DNA of 38,562 nt, from contig JAFLSG010000019.1 of assembly GCA_022511065.1 (NCBI GenBank), positions 1 through 38,562 of the forward strand, in the 5' to 3' direction. Under the pieces are notes generated by a model. The model was given only the letters and a program-made list of their open reading frames with translations, had not been told where the DNA came from and made no database searches. The DNA comes from Prevotella sp. (GTDB lineage Bacteria; Bacteroidota; Bacteroidia; Bacteroidales; Bacteroidaceae). Made by a program: the position numbers and the translations under genes. This document shows positions 7,117 to 15,211 of the stretch, in pieces; position 1 is the first letter of the stretch; each line of letters starts with the position of its first letter.

Positions 7117-8523
7117 ATGAATAAAAGTCACCAGTCGCTTTGGGACGAGTGCCTTCGCCTAATAAGGGCAAACGTTACCGAGCAGCAGTTTAAAACGTGG
7201 TTTGCGCCAATTGCCTTTGAGTCCTACTCAGAGGCAGAGCATGTGCTCTTGGTGCAAGTTCCAAGCTCGTACGTGTGCGAGTATTTGGAGGAGCACTACG
7301 TGGGACTGTTGACTAAGGTGCTTGTGCGTGTGTTTGGCGGACAGATAGCCTTGCGCTATCGCGTTGTCATGGATCAGACGCACGGAATTACACGGGATAT
7401 TGACAGTGAAGGGTCAGGTATAGAGGAACCTCAGAGTACCACGCGCGCCAACAAGGCCCCTACGCCGCTTGATGCCGCCGTGCCCCAGCAACTTGACTCT
7501 TTCCTTGACCCGAAGAAGACTTTCCACTCGTTCATAGAGGGTGACAGCAATATGCTGTCCCGTAGGGTGGGCATGACGATAGCGGAAAAGCCAGGGCAGA
7601 CTACCTTCACTCCGTTCTTTGTCTATGGGCCTTCTGGTTGCGGAAAGACGCATCTGATCAATGCGGTCGGTGTGCGCTGCAAGGAGCTGCATCCCGAGAA
7701 GCGCGTGCTTTATGTGAGTGCCCGACTCTTTCAGGTGCAGTTCACGGATGCCGTTCTTCAGAACACGACCAATGACTTCATCAATTTCTATCAGTCCATT
7801 GATATGCTGATAGTGGATGACATACAAGAGTGGGGCACTTCGCCGAAGACGCTTGACACGTTCTTCCATATCTTCGACCATCTGTTCCGCATGGGCAAGC
7901 AAATCATTCTTGCGAGCGATCGCCCGCCGGTGGATTTGCAGGGCGTGAAGGATCGTCTGCTGACGCGCTTCTCTTGTGGTATGACGGCAGAGCTTGAGAA
8001 GCCCAATAGGCAATTGTGTATTGATATTTTGAATGCGAAGTGCCGTCGTGACGGTCTGAAGATTCCCGCTGACGTGATTCAGTTCATCGCATCATCGGCA
8101 AACGGCAGTGTGCGTGACCTTGAAGGGGTCATCAACTCGCTGATGGCTTATTCCATCGTCTATAACTCTGGTATAGACATGCGCTTGGCTGAGCGTGTCA
8201 TCAAGCGTGCGGTGAAGATTGACAATCATCCGCTGACCATCGATGACATCGTGGAGAAAGTATGCAGTCACTATGGGGTCAGTCAGCAGAATGTGTTCGG
8301 CAAGAGCCGTAAGCGCGACTATGTGCAGGTGCGTCAGATTTCAATGTACCTCGCGCAGAAATATACGAAGATGCCCGCTTCCCGTATCGGGCAACTGATA
8401 GGCAACCGCGACCACTCGACGGTGATTTACAGTTGTAACACCGTCGAGAGTCGCTTGAGAACCGATGAGACTTTCTCTGCCGAGCTTAGCAGCATTGAAA
8501 GTTCATTGAAGCTGAAGCAGTAA
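7117..8523 (+). CDS. dnaA: Chromosomal replication initiator DnaA
   Basis: DnaA binds DnaA boxes at the origin and melts it to start replication. The 468-residue protein has the full domain order: domain I (about 1-85, SLWDECLRLIRANVTEQQFKTWF), a variable linker (about 86-128), the AAA+ domain (about 130-345) with Walker A GPSGCGKT at 171-178 and Walker B LIVDD at 231-235, and the C-terminal helix-turn-helix domain IV with the signature RDHSTV at 431-436. All key residues are present and the length is normal. The gene is monocistronic with its own promoter. The recF/dnaN genes that flank dnaA in many phyla are absent here, which is usual for Bacteroidetes. Confidence 0.97.
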   Translation: MNKSHQSLWDECLRLIRANVTEQQFKTWFAPIAFESYSEAEHVLLVQVPSSYVCEYLEEHYVGLLTKVLVRVFGGQIALRYRVVMDQTHGITRDIDSEGSGIEEPQSTTRANKAPTPLDAAVPQQLDSFLDPKKTFHSFIEGDSNMLSRRVGMTIAEKPGQTTFTPFFVYGPSGCGKTHLINAVGVRCKELHPEKRVLYVSARLFQVQFTDAVLQNTTNDFINFYQSIDMLIVDDIQEWGTSPKTLDTFFHIFDHLFRMGKQIILASDRPPVDLQGVKDRLLTRFSCGMTAELEKPNRQLCIDILNAKCRRDGLKIPADVIQFIASSANGSVRDLEGVINSLMAYSIVYNSGIDMRLAERVIKRAVKIDNHPLTIDDIVEKVCSHYGVSQQNVFGKSRKRDYVQVRQISMYLAQKYTKMPASRIGQLIGNRDHSTVIYSCNTVESRLRTDETFSAELSSIESSLKLKQ

Positions 8524-8536
8524 GCATTTACATCTT

Positions 8537-10603
8537 TTAAAATGGCAAAGTGATGCTTGCCCCTGCCATCAGCCAGATTCCCGGTTGGGGGATGCTGCCG
8601 AAATCCACATACTTCTTATTCGTCAGATTGTTTGCCTCCATGTATAGTTTGTAAGGTGAGGCATCCCACGAAAGCCGTGCGTCCACAATTCCGTAAGGGG
8701 TATAGTCCTGTACTGCCCCATCAATGTCGGTATAGGTGCCTGTACGGTCTTGGAAACGGTAGTTTACGCCCAAATTCAATTGCTTCCACAAATGGAACTG
8801 CACGTTGCAGACAAACTTGTGGCGCAGGTATTCGAGTGTGTAGAGGCTCTGCAAACCGCTTTCCTCCACCTTGTCTTGATGTATGTAGTTGTAGGCAATG
8901 TTGGCTTTCTGCAAAATCCGTTGCGTGGGAAGCAGCTCCTGGAAGTTGAGCGTGAGCGAAGTCTCCACGCCCATAGCATTGATTTTCGTGAAATTCATCG
9001 ATTCCCACGGTGCGTCGGGGTCATTCGTATGCCGTACCCAGTCTATCACGTTTTTGGAATGGTTGCGATACACGCTCACACTTCCGCTGACAGAGCGTGT
9101 GGCATACTTTACGCCTCCTTCAAGTGCAGACAATTCCTCGGGTTTCAAGTGCTTGTCGGCTTTGTGTCCTCCCACCGAGTAATATAGTTCTGTGGCTGAC
9201 GGCACGCGTAGTGAAGTGTTGTAGTTGGCATAGATTTTCCAGTAGTCGCCGAGGCGATAGCTTGCATCGATACCTGGATAGATGTGCATATTCCCTTCAT
9301 CCCATGAGTTCTTCGCCGCCACGATGCCCGCCGAGAGCGTGAAGTTGCGTAATAGGATGTTGTGCTCCAAGACGAAACTGACGTTCGTGCGGTTCAGTCC
9401 GTATTCATAGTTTCGTTCTGTGCCGTGAATGGGACGCGGTCTTGAAAGTGGCTCCCCGAGGTTTCCGCTGACGAGATCTTCGTTGCGCAACTCTGCACCG
9501 AGTGCTGTCCTTCCGAGTGACCAGTCGAAGTAACTGTTTAGGTTTACGCCATAGACATCAATGCGATGGTAATTGAAGGGAGATTTGTCTGGCGCATTTC
9601 GGAACAGCTCAAACCTATCCGTCGTGTGGTTCCAGAAGATGGAAGGCTTTAGGCGGAAGCGCCCCCGCTTGGTCTCTGCTTGCACGGCCGTGTAGGTCTT
9701 GAAGATACGCTCATATTGATCGTCCCAACCTGCTCCCCAATATGTGTTCGAGCCGAAGCCTTTTACAGCCAATCCCGCGTACCAACTAACCCGAACATCC
9801 TCATCGTCGTAGTCGCCTTGATAGAAGGCCTTGCCTCCGTTGTAGTCGGCATTCAGCCCACCCGCCTTGTTTCGACTATAACCGTCGCTGCGGGTATAAC
9901 CGGCAGAAAGGCTGTTGCTGACGGTGGCCGTGTGTGTCCCGATTCTTGCGCCTGCGTTCAAATAGCCGTAGGAACCGTCCTCTATACGGGCATCCACCCC
10001 TTTGCTCCCTTGACGGGTTACGATGTTGATGGCACCGAGTAGCGACGATGTGCCATAGACTCTTCCCGCAGGTCCTTCCAATACCTCGATGCGCTCAATG
10101 TCGCTCACATCAACAGGGAAATCAAACGAGTGGTGTCCAGTCTGCGGGTCGCAGATGTTAATACCGTTGAGCAGAATTGTGATTTGCTCATAGTTGCCGC
10201 CTCGAAGACTCACGTCCGTCTGCGCACCGATGGGACCTCGCTGACGCACATCCACGCCCACGGCATATTTCAGCAAATCGTTAATACTTTGCACTGGCGC
10301 CTGCTGAATGTCGGCACGCTCCAGTACAGTTACCATTCTCGCAGCCTGACTTCTGGTCAGGGGCGCCCTCGAGCCTGTCACCGCGACTTCCTCGAGCATC
10401 ATCTCGCGCGCAGTTGTCGTGGCAGTAGAGTCGCTCACGACGGGCTTCGTCGAGACGCTCTCCGCAGAGGCATAGGTCAGTGTTGCTGCGGAAAGCACGC
10501 TGCAAACCACCTCACGGCCTAAACAACTGAACAGCGAGTATCCTTTGTTTCCGAAACGACGGAAAACATGGACTTGGCGCTTGTTGAATGTTGGTTTGTA
10601 CAT
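8537..10603 (-). CDS. TonB-dependent outer-membrane receptor (BtuB/siderophore-receptor type)
   Basis: A 688-residue receptor that imports a scarce ligand across the outer membrane using TonB energy. A long, basic N-terminus precedes the hydrophobic part of a probable signal peptide (about residues 24-47). A TonB-box-like segment EEVAVTGSRAP follows (about 71-81), then the plug domain (about 85-200: SINDLLKYAVGVDVRQRG, VSLRGGNYEQITILLNG, DIERIEVLEGPAGRVYG, GAINIVTRQGS). The rest is a 22-strand barrel ending in an aromatic-rich C-terminus (GASITLPF). It lacks the N-terminal carboxypeptidase-like extension and has no SusD partner, so it is not a SusC. The layout is like BtuB, but the short leader (about 40 bases) has no cobalamin riboswitch, so vitamin B12 as ligand is unproven. 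Convergent with dnaA, 13 bp apart. Confidence 0.88.
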   Translation of the reverse strand: MYKPTFNKRQVHVFRRFGNKGYSLFSCLGREVVCSVLSAATLTYASAESVSTKPVVSDSTATTTAREMMLEEVAVTGSRAPLTRSQAARMVTVLERADIQQAPVQSINDLLKYAVGVDVRQRGPIGAQTDVSLRGGNYEQITILLNGINICDPQTGHHSFDFPVDVSDIERIEVLEGPAGRVYGTSSLLGAINIVTRQGSKGVDARIEDGSYGYLNAGARIGTHTATVSNSLSAGYTRSDGYSRNKAGGLNADYNGGKAFYQGDYDDEDVRVSWYAGLAVKGFGSNTYWGAGWDDQYERIFKTYTAVQAETKRGRFRLKPSIFWNHTTDRFELFRNAPDKSPFNYHRIDVYGVNLNSYFDWSLGRTALGAELRNEDLVSGNLGEPLSRPRPIHGTERNYEYGLNRTNVSFVLEHNILLRNFTLSAGIVAAKNSWDEGNMHIYPGIDASYRLGDYWKIYANYNTSLRVPSATELYYSVGGHKADKHLKPEELSALEGGVKYATRSVSGSVSVYRNHSKNVIDWVRHTNDPDAPWESMNFTKINAMGVETSLTLNFQELLPTQRILQKANIAYNYIHQDKVEESGLQSLYTLEYLRHKFVCNVQFHLWKQLNLGVNYRFQDRTGTYTDIDGAVQDYTPYGIVDARLSWDASPYKLYMEANNLTNKKYVDFGSIPQPGIWLMAGASITLPF

Positions 10604-10647
10604 TTGTGAATAACGTTAAGTAGTTCCGCATTGTTGCGAAACCGCTG

Positions 10648-10655
10648 CAAAGGTA
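10648..10655 (-). promoter_or_regulatory. -7 promoter element for the TonB-dependent receptor gene
   Basis: The minus strand reads TACCTTTG, an exact match to TAnnTTTG, 44 bp before the start codon at 10603. It lies in the 106-bp region divergent with mnmA. Confidence 0.6.
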
Positions 10656-10675
10656 CGAATATTTTTTTAATTAAC

Positions 10676-10704
10676 TTTGGTTACGGAAAATATTCGTATC
10701 TTTG
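10676..10704 (+). promoter_or_regulatory. mnmA promoter, giving a leaderless or nearly leaderless transcript
   Basis: A TTTG (10676-10679) and an exact -7 element TATCTTTG (10697-10704) are 17 bp apart. Only five bases separate the -7 element from the ATG at 10710, so transcription should begin at or within about two bases of the start codon. Confidence 0.6.
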
Positions 10705-10709
10705 CAATC

Positions 10710-11813
10710 ATGAACGTAAATGAGTTAGAAAATAAGCGTATTGCCGTCTTGTTGTCGGGCGGTGTCGATAGCAGTGTGGTGGTTTATGAGTTTGCCCGTA
10801 TGGGACTCCACCCCGACTGTTTCTATATTAAGATAGGCCCGGAGGAAGCGGAGGAATGGGATTGTACCTCGGAGGAAGATCTGGAGATGGCAACGGCTGT
10901 GGCGCATAAATACGGTTGTCGGTTGGAAGTGATTGACTGCCATCGGGAATATTGGGATAAGGTGACACGTTACACGATGGATAAAGTACGTGCTGGCTAT
11001 ACGCCGAATCCCGATGTGATGTGCAACCGGCTGATTAAGTTCGGGGCATTTCACGAGAAGCGAGGCAAGGATTATGATTTGATAGCCACGGGACATTATG
11101 CCCAGACCGAAATAGATGAGGCAGGACGGAAATGGCTCGTGACCAGTCCTGACCCCGTGAAGGATCAAACCGACTTCCTTGCCCAAATCTACGACTGGCA
11201 ACTGCGAAAGGCACTTTTCCCCATTGGACACTACATGAAGGATGAGGTACGCCAGATTGCGGAGCGTGAGCATTTGGTGAGCGCGAAGCGCAAGGACTCG
11301 CAGGGCATTTGTTTTCTCGGGAAGATTAATTACAACGACTATGTCCGTCGCTATCTCGGTGAACAGCCGGGCGATGTGATTGAATTAGAGACAGGCAAAC
11401 GGATTGGGCAACATAAAGGGCTGTGGTTCCACACCATCGGACAGCGCAAAGGTATGGGATTCGGTGGAGGTCCTTGGTTTGTGGTGAAGAAAGACGTAGC
11501 GGAGAATGTACTTTACGTGTCTCACGGTTATGACCCGGAAACAGCCTATCGGCAAGACTTCCCTATCTGCGATTTCCATCCGTTGACGCTTCCTCTTGAA
11601 GAATTGCCCGATATGCAACAACCGATGCTTAATGTCACCTTCAAAATTCGCCACACTCCTGGCTATCTGCCTGCCACGCTTGAGCGTATAGGGGAGGGGA
11701 GTTACATCGTCCATGCGCGTGACAAGATTCACGGTGTGGCACCTGGGCAGTTCTGCGTCATCTACGACGAGGCGCATCATTGTTGTTTTGGTTCTGGAGA
11801 GATAACCCTTTGA
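10710..11813 (+). CDS. mnmA: tRNA-specific 2-thiouridylase MnmA
   Basis: MnmA adds sulfur to C2 of the wobble uridine (U34) of tRNA-Lys, -Glu and -Gln, taking sulfur from an IscS/TusE-type relay. The 367-residue protein carries the PP-loop SGGVDSS (residues 16-22), which binds ATP. The catalytic cysteine pair is C105 (NPDVMCNRLIKF) and C201 (SQGICFLG), at the spacing seen in E. coli MnmA. The C-terminal half contains the family segments GQRKGMGFGG and APGQFCV. The frame is open up to a TTG at 10677, but that codon overlaps the promoter; ATG 10710 begins at the family's usual point. The start codon lies about where transcription begins. The GH140-like gene follows 13 bp later and may be read through from this promoter. 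Confidence 0.95.
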   Translation: MNVNELENKRIAVLLSGGVDSSVVVYEFARMGLHPDCFYIKIGPEEAEEWDCTSEEDLEMATAVAHKYGCRLEVIDCHREYWDKVTRYTMDKVRAGYTPNPDVMCNRLIKFGAFHEKRGKDYDLIATGHYAQTEIDEAGRKWLVTSPDPVKDQTDFLAQIYDWQLRKALFPIGHYMKDEVRQIAEREHLVSAKRKDSQGICFLGKINYNDYVRRYLGEQPGDVIELETGKRIGQHKGLWFHTIGQRKGMGFGGGPWFVVKKDVAENVLYVSHGYDPETAYRQDFPICDFHPLTLPLEELPDMQQPMLNVTFKIRHTPGYLPATLERIGEGSYIVHARDKIHGVAPGQFCVIYDEAHHCCFGSGEITL

Positions 11814-11826
11814 CTATTTGTGATAT

Positions 11827-13224
11827 ATGAAAAGATTTTTATGGGTCGCCGCAATGGTTATGGCTGCATTGTCGGCTTCGGCAGATAAACCTTGGGACAA
11901 TGGTCGTTTGCGCGTGTCTGATAATCAGCGTTTTTTGCAGTTTGAAAACGGAAAACCTTTCTTCTGGCAGGGCGAGACGGCATGGCTGATGCCCGAGCGA
12001 TTGAATCGTGACGAGGTGAGTTTCTATCTCCAGACTTGTCGCGAAGCGGAATATAATATGGTGCAGGTGCAAGTGCTGAACGATGTGCCTTCATTCAACA
12101 TCTATGGGCAGCAGGGATGGCCTGATGGCAGAAAAGTCGCTGGTGACTATGGCTATTGGGAGCATCTTGACTACATCATTGACGAAGCAGAACGTAATGG
12201 CATCTATGTCGGTATGGTGTGCATCTGGGGCGGGCTTGTAAAGGCGGGGCTGCTTGATGAGGCACAGGCTAAGGTATATGGTACATTCCTTGCCAATCGC
12301 TACAAAGACCGCCCAAATATCGTGTGGATAATCGGAGGTGATATACAAGGCGATGTGAAACGTGAGGTATGGGAGACACTTGCGACGACCATCAAGCAGA
12401 TAGACGGTAATCACTTGATGACATTCCATCCCCGTGGCCGCTATACCTCTGCCCATTGGTGGAGTAAGGCGCCTTGGCTTGACTTTCATACTTTTCAGAG
12501 TGGTCATCGGAGATACGGGCAACGGAAGGGCGATAAGGATTACCCGATACCCGATAACACGGAGGAAGACAATTGGATGTACGTGGATTCCACATGGGCA
12601 TACCGCCCTATAAAGCCCGTGCTTGATGACGAACCCATCTACGAGGGCATCCCGCAAGGGTTGCACGATGCCGATGAACCGCTATGGCAGGCTTGTGATG
12701 TGCGACGCTATGCTTATTGGAGCGTGTTTGCGGGCAGTTGCGGGCATACCTATGGGCATAGTGCCATCATGCAATTCTACAAGGAAGGCTATCCACCCGC
12801 CTACCACAACAAGATAACGTGGGTAGAGGCATTGCGTGCGCCGGGCTTTCATCAGATGAAATATCTCAGTAGGCTGATGCTCGCCTTCCCCTATTTCGAG
12901 CGCGTACCCGACCAAAGCATCATCTTGGACAACGGCACGCAATATGACCGCTTGATAGCTACCCGAGGCGAGGACTATTTGCTTGTCTATGACTACACGA
13001 GCAGGGATATGCACCTCGATTTGCGTAAAATTAGTGGTGAGCGTAAGGATGTGTGGTGGATGGATGCCGAAACGGGCAATCTGACATATTTGGGACAATA
13101 CGAGAATAAAACGTATGTGTTCCGTCCTCACAAAACGAAAACGGCAATCGAGGATGGTGTCCTGATTGCCGTTGATGCGACGAAGGAATATCTTACCCGC
13201 ACTCAGACGAGCATCATTCCTTAA
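11827..13224 (+). CDS. Secreted GH140-like glycoside hydrolase (DUF4038), apiosidase candidate
   Basis: A 465-residue secreted enzyme; residues 1-19 are a signal peptide. The TIM-barrel domain (about 30-370) is of the DUF4038 type: FFWQGETAWLMPERLNRDEV, the WPDGRKVAGDYGYWEHLDYIIDEAERNGIYVGMV stretch in pieces, NIVWIIGGD, and DDEPIYEG. A small beta domain closes the protein (about 375-455, DYLLVYDYTSRD... VWWMDAETG). D172 (GGD) and E269 (DDEPIYEG) are 97 residues apart, the same spacing as the catalytic Asp187/Glu284 I recall for the GH140 founder from B. thetaiotaomicron, an endo-apiosidase that acts on rhamnogalacturonan II. Activity on apiose is inference; DUF4038 proteins vary. The gene follows mnmA by 13 bp and overlaps the 3' end of the convergent GH67 gene by 11 bp. 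Confidence 0.85.
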   Translation: MKRFLWVAAMVMAALSASADKPWDNGRLRVSDNQRFLQFENGKPFFWQGETAWLMPERLNRDEVSFYLQTCREAEYNMVQVQVLNDVPSFNIYGQQGWPDGRKVAGDYGYWEHLDYIIDEAERNGIYVGMVCIWGGLVKAGLLDEAQAKVYGTFLANRYKDRPNIVWIIGGDIQGDVKREVWETLATTIKQIDGNHLMTFHPRGRYTSAHWWSKAPWLDFHTFQSGHRRYGQRKGDKDYPIPDNTEEDNWMYVDSTWAYRPIKPVLDDEPIYEGIPQGLHDADEPLWQACDVRRYAYWSVFAGSCGHTYGHSAIMQFYKEGYPPAYHNKITWVEALRAPGFHQMKYLSRLMLAFPYFERVPDQSIILDNGTQYDRLIATRGEDYLLVYDYTSRDMHLDLRKISGERKDVWWMDAETGNLTYLGQYENKTYVFRPHKTKTAIEDGVLIAVDATKEYLTRTQTSIIP

Positions 13225-15043
13225 CGAACTTTCCGAAATAGTCGAGACACGTCTGTCGCCACTCTTGGGCATTCTCCAACTGATGGCGCAGACGATTGTT
13301 TACTTCCTCCCATCGCTGGCTGTCAATCTCAGGCTTGGCGGCATTCCACGCATCGGTAAAATCCTCTACCTCATTGACACCCCGCGTATAGCGATATTGC
13401 ATTTCCTCCCATAGCGTGCGCCCACTCTTCACCCGATAGTTCCAAGGCACATGGTGAAACCAGAGTAAAAAGCGCTCCGGGCAGGTGTTTATGTCATCAT
13501 AGAGCGAGCAGTAAGGCTCACGATATTGCGAGGTGGCGTCAGAGCCTGTATGCGTGCGGTTGAAACCAACACCGGCAGCATCTGCCTGATGGTAATAGAC
13601 GGGACACCACTCGATGGGGTAGGTAGGGATGAATCCGTCAGGCTCTGGGCCATAGTGGTGGTCGAACTTGAAGATATGATGCAGTCCTAACGGCATCATG
13701 TAATCCACGCATGCCTCTCTTGAGCGCATCATCACGCTCAACAATCGTTCAAACGTTGGGGCTTGCAAATCAAAAGTTTGCGTCAACCACTCCTTGGCAA
13801 TCTCTTCCGATTTCAGTGCAGGATTCCATGCCAACCGCCCGAAGGCATACCAGTTGGCTTGCGAGAAGTGGTGGCCGCACCAGTTTTTATCCAATCCGAT
13901 GTTGGCAACTCCCGCCACGCCGACCAACTTTTGGGGTGCTACATAGGAGAAAAATTCCCGCCACATAGGGGCAAGATACACAAGATGGCGCGACTGGCCA
14001 AGATACTCCTGCGTAATCTGAAACTCCGCCATCTGCGGGGTCTTGCTGATGTTGTCAAAGATGGGAGCGTAAGGCTCGCGAGGCTGGAAATCGAGAGGCC
14101 CGTTCTTGGATTGCAAAATGACATTCTCACGGAATTGACCGTCAAGTTCACGGAACTCACTGACGGCTTGCTTAACCCTGTCCTCGCCCTTGTGATTTGC
14201 GCCATAGACAAACGAGCGCCACATGATAATGCCACCGTAGGGAGCCACCGCATCAGCAAGTATATTCGCCCCTTGCGCATGCGTCCGCCCGTAATCACCA
14301 GGCCCAGGCTGACCTTCCGAGTTCGCCTTCACGAGGAAACCGCCGAAGTCGGGTATCTGTTTATAGATTTCCTTTGCCTTCGCCTTCCACCACGCCTTTA
14401 CTTTCGGGTTGGTCGGGTCAGCGGTCTTCAGGCCGCCTAATGCCATCGGTGAGGCAAAATTCACAGACAGATACACCTTGATGCCATACGGACGGAAAAT
14501 GTCCGCAATTTCCTTCACCTTATTTATATATATAGGAGAGAGCATCTTCGGCGAGGCATTCACATTGTTGAGTACCGTGCCGTTGATGCCGATGGAAGCA
14601 TTGGCACGTGCATACTCTTTCAGCAGGGCGGCATCGGTTTCCAATCGGTCATTCCAAAAGATGCTTTCCCCTGCATAACCACGCTCAATGCTGCCGTCAA
14701 GATTATCCCAATGGTTCAGGATGCGCAACTTGAAGTAGGGCTTTTGCAGACCGCTCTCACCGCGCAGCAAGGCGTATGCACCGTAAAGCAGTCCCGTTTC
14801 ATTCTTCGCCGTGATGGTCTCACCGGCAATAGAGTAGGCATCTGCCTCGAAAACGGGATTCAAGACCAGTTTCACTTGTTTGCCGCCATAAAACAGTCTC
14901 AGTTCCTGCGCGGCAATGCACTCCGGGCCTTCCACGCTTGCCGTGTTCAGTGTGTCATACCGCAGCCAGAGCCGACTGCCATCCTCTGCCGTCATAACTA
15001 GGCATCTTATCGACACAAGAAGGCATAATAAAATTTTTTTCAT
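13214..15043 (-). CDS. Alpha-glucuronidase, glycoside hydrolase family 67
   Basis: GH67 enzymes remove (4-O-methyl)glucuronic acid from the non-reducing end of xylo-oligosaccharides by inversion. The 609-residue protein has a signal peptide (about 1-18), an N-terminal beta domain (about 20-100), and a TIM barrel starting near LRILNHWDNLDGSIERGYAG. Catalytic residues match the family: acid E243 (KANSEGQPGPGDYGR) and the base pair D318 (GPLDFQPREP) and E346 (QITQEYLG); the D-to-E spacing of 28 equals that of Geobacillus AguA (D364/E392, from memory). It is a little shorter than the roughly 650-730 residues I expect for the family, mostly at the N-terminal domain. The signal peptide suggests a periplasmic location, acting on imported oligosaccharides. 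Its promoter element lies 44 bp upstream. Confidence 0.93.
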   Translation of the reverse strand: MKKILLCLLVSIRCLVMTAEDGSRLWLRYDTLNTASVEGPECIAAQELRLFYGGKQVKLVLNPVFEADAYSIAGETITAKNETGLLYGAYALLRGESGLQKPYFKLRILNHWDNLDGSIERGYAGESIFWNDRLETDAALLKEYARANASIGINGTVLNNVNASPKMLSPIYINKVKEIADIFRPYGIKVYLSVNFASPMALGGLKTADPTNPKVKAWWKAKAKEIYKQIPDFGGFLVKANSEGQPGPGDYGRTHAQGANILADAVAPYGGIIMWRSFVYGANHKGEDRVKQAVSEFRELDGQFRENVILQSKNGPLDFQPREPYAPIFDNISKTPQMAEFQITQEYLGQSRHLVYLAPMWREFFSYVAPQKLVGVAGVANIGLDKNWCGHHFSQANWYAFGRLAWNPALKSEEIAKEWLTQTFDLQAPTFERLLSVMMRSREACVDYMMPLGLHHIFKFDHHYGPEPDGFIPTYPIEWCPVYYHQADAAGVGFNRTHTGSDATSQYREPYCSLYDDINTCPERFLLWFHHVPWNYRVKSGRTLWEEMQYRYTRGVNEVEDFTDAWNAAKPEIDSQRWEEVNNRLRHQLENAQEWRQTCLDYFGKFVKE

Positions 15044-15087
15044 ACTCCTTATTCAATTAATTAGGTTTCTTTGTGAAATAAGTGTTG

Positions 15088-15095
15088 CAAAGATA
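15088..15095 (-). promoter_or_regulatory. -7 promoter element for the GH67 gene
   Basis: The minus strand reads TATCTTTG, an exact match to TAnnTTTG, 44 bp before the start at 15043. It is divergent from the GH35 promoter. Confidence 0.6.
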
Positions 15096-15154
15096 GTCTT
15101 TTTTGTCGGATTATGAATTTCTTTCTGCCACTTTTTTGATTTTTGTGCTTCCGA

Positions 15155-15186
15155 TTTGTTTTTTTCGCGGGAATGTGATACCTTTG
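15155..15186 (+). promoter_or_regulatory. Promoter of the GH35 beta-galactosidase gene
   Basis: TTTG (15155-15158), a 20-bp spacer and TACCTTTG (15179-15186) form a complete Bacteroidetes promoter, ending 25 bp before the ATG at 15212. Confidence 0.75.
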
Positions 15187-15211
15187 CGGGAGAAACTGAA
15201 AAGAACGGAAT

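Noticed and set aside
10604..10647. Cobalamin riboswitch before the TonB-dependent receptor
   Set aside because: The leader is only about 40 bases and lacks a B12-box-like motif; too short for the aptamer.
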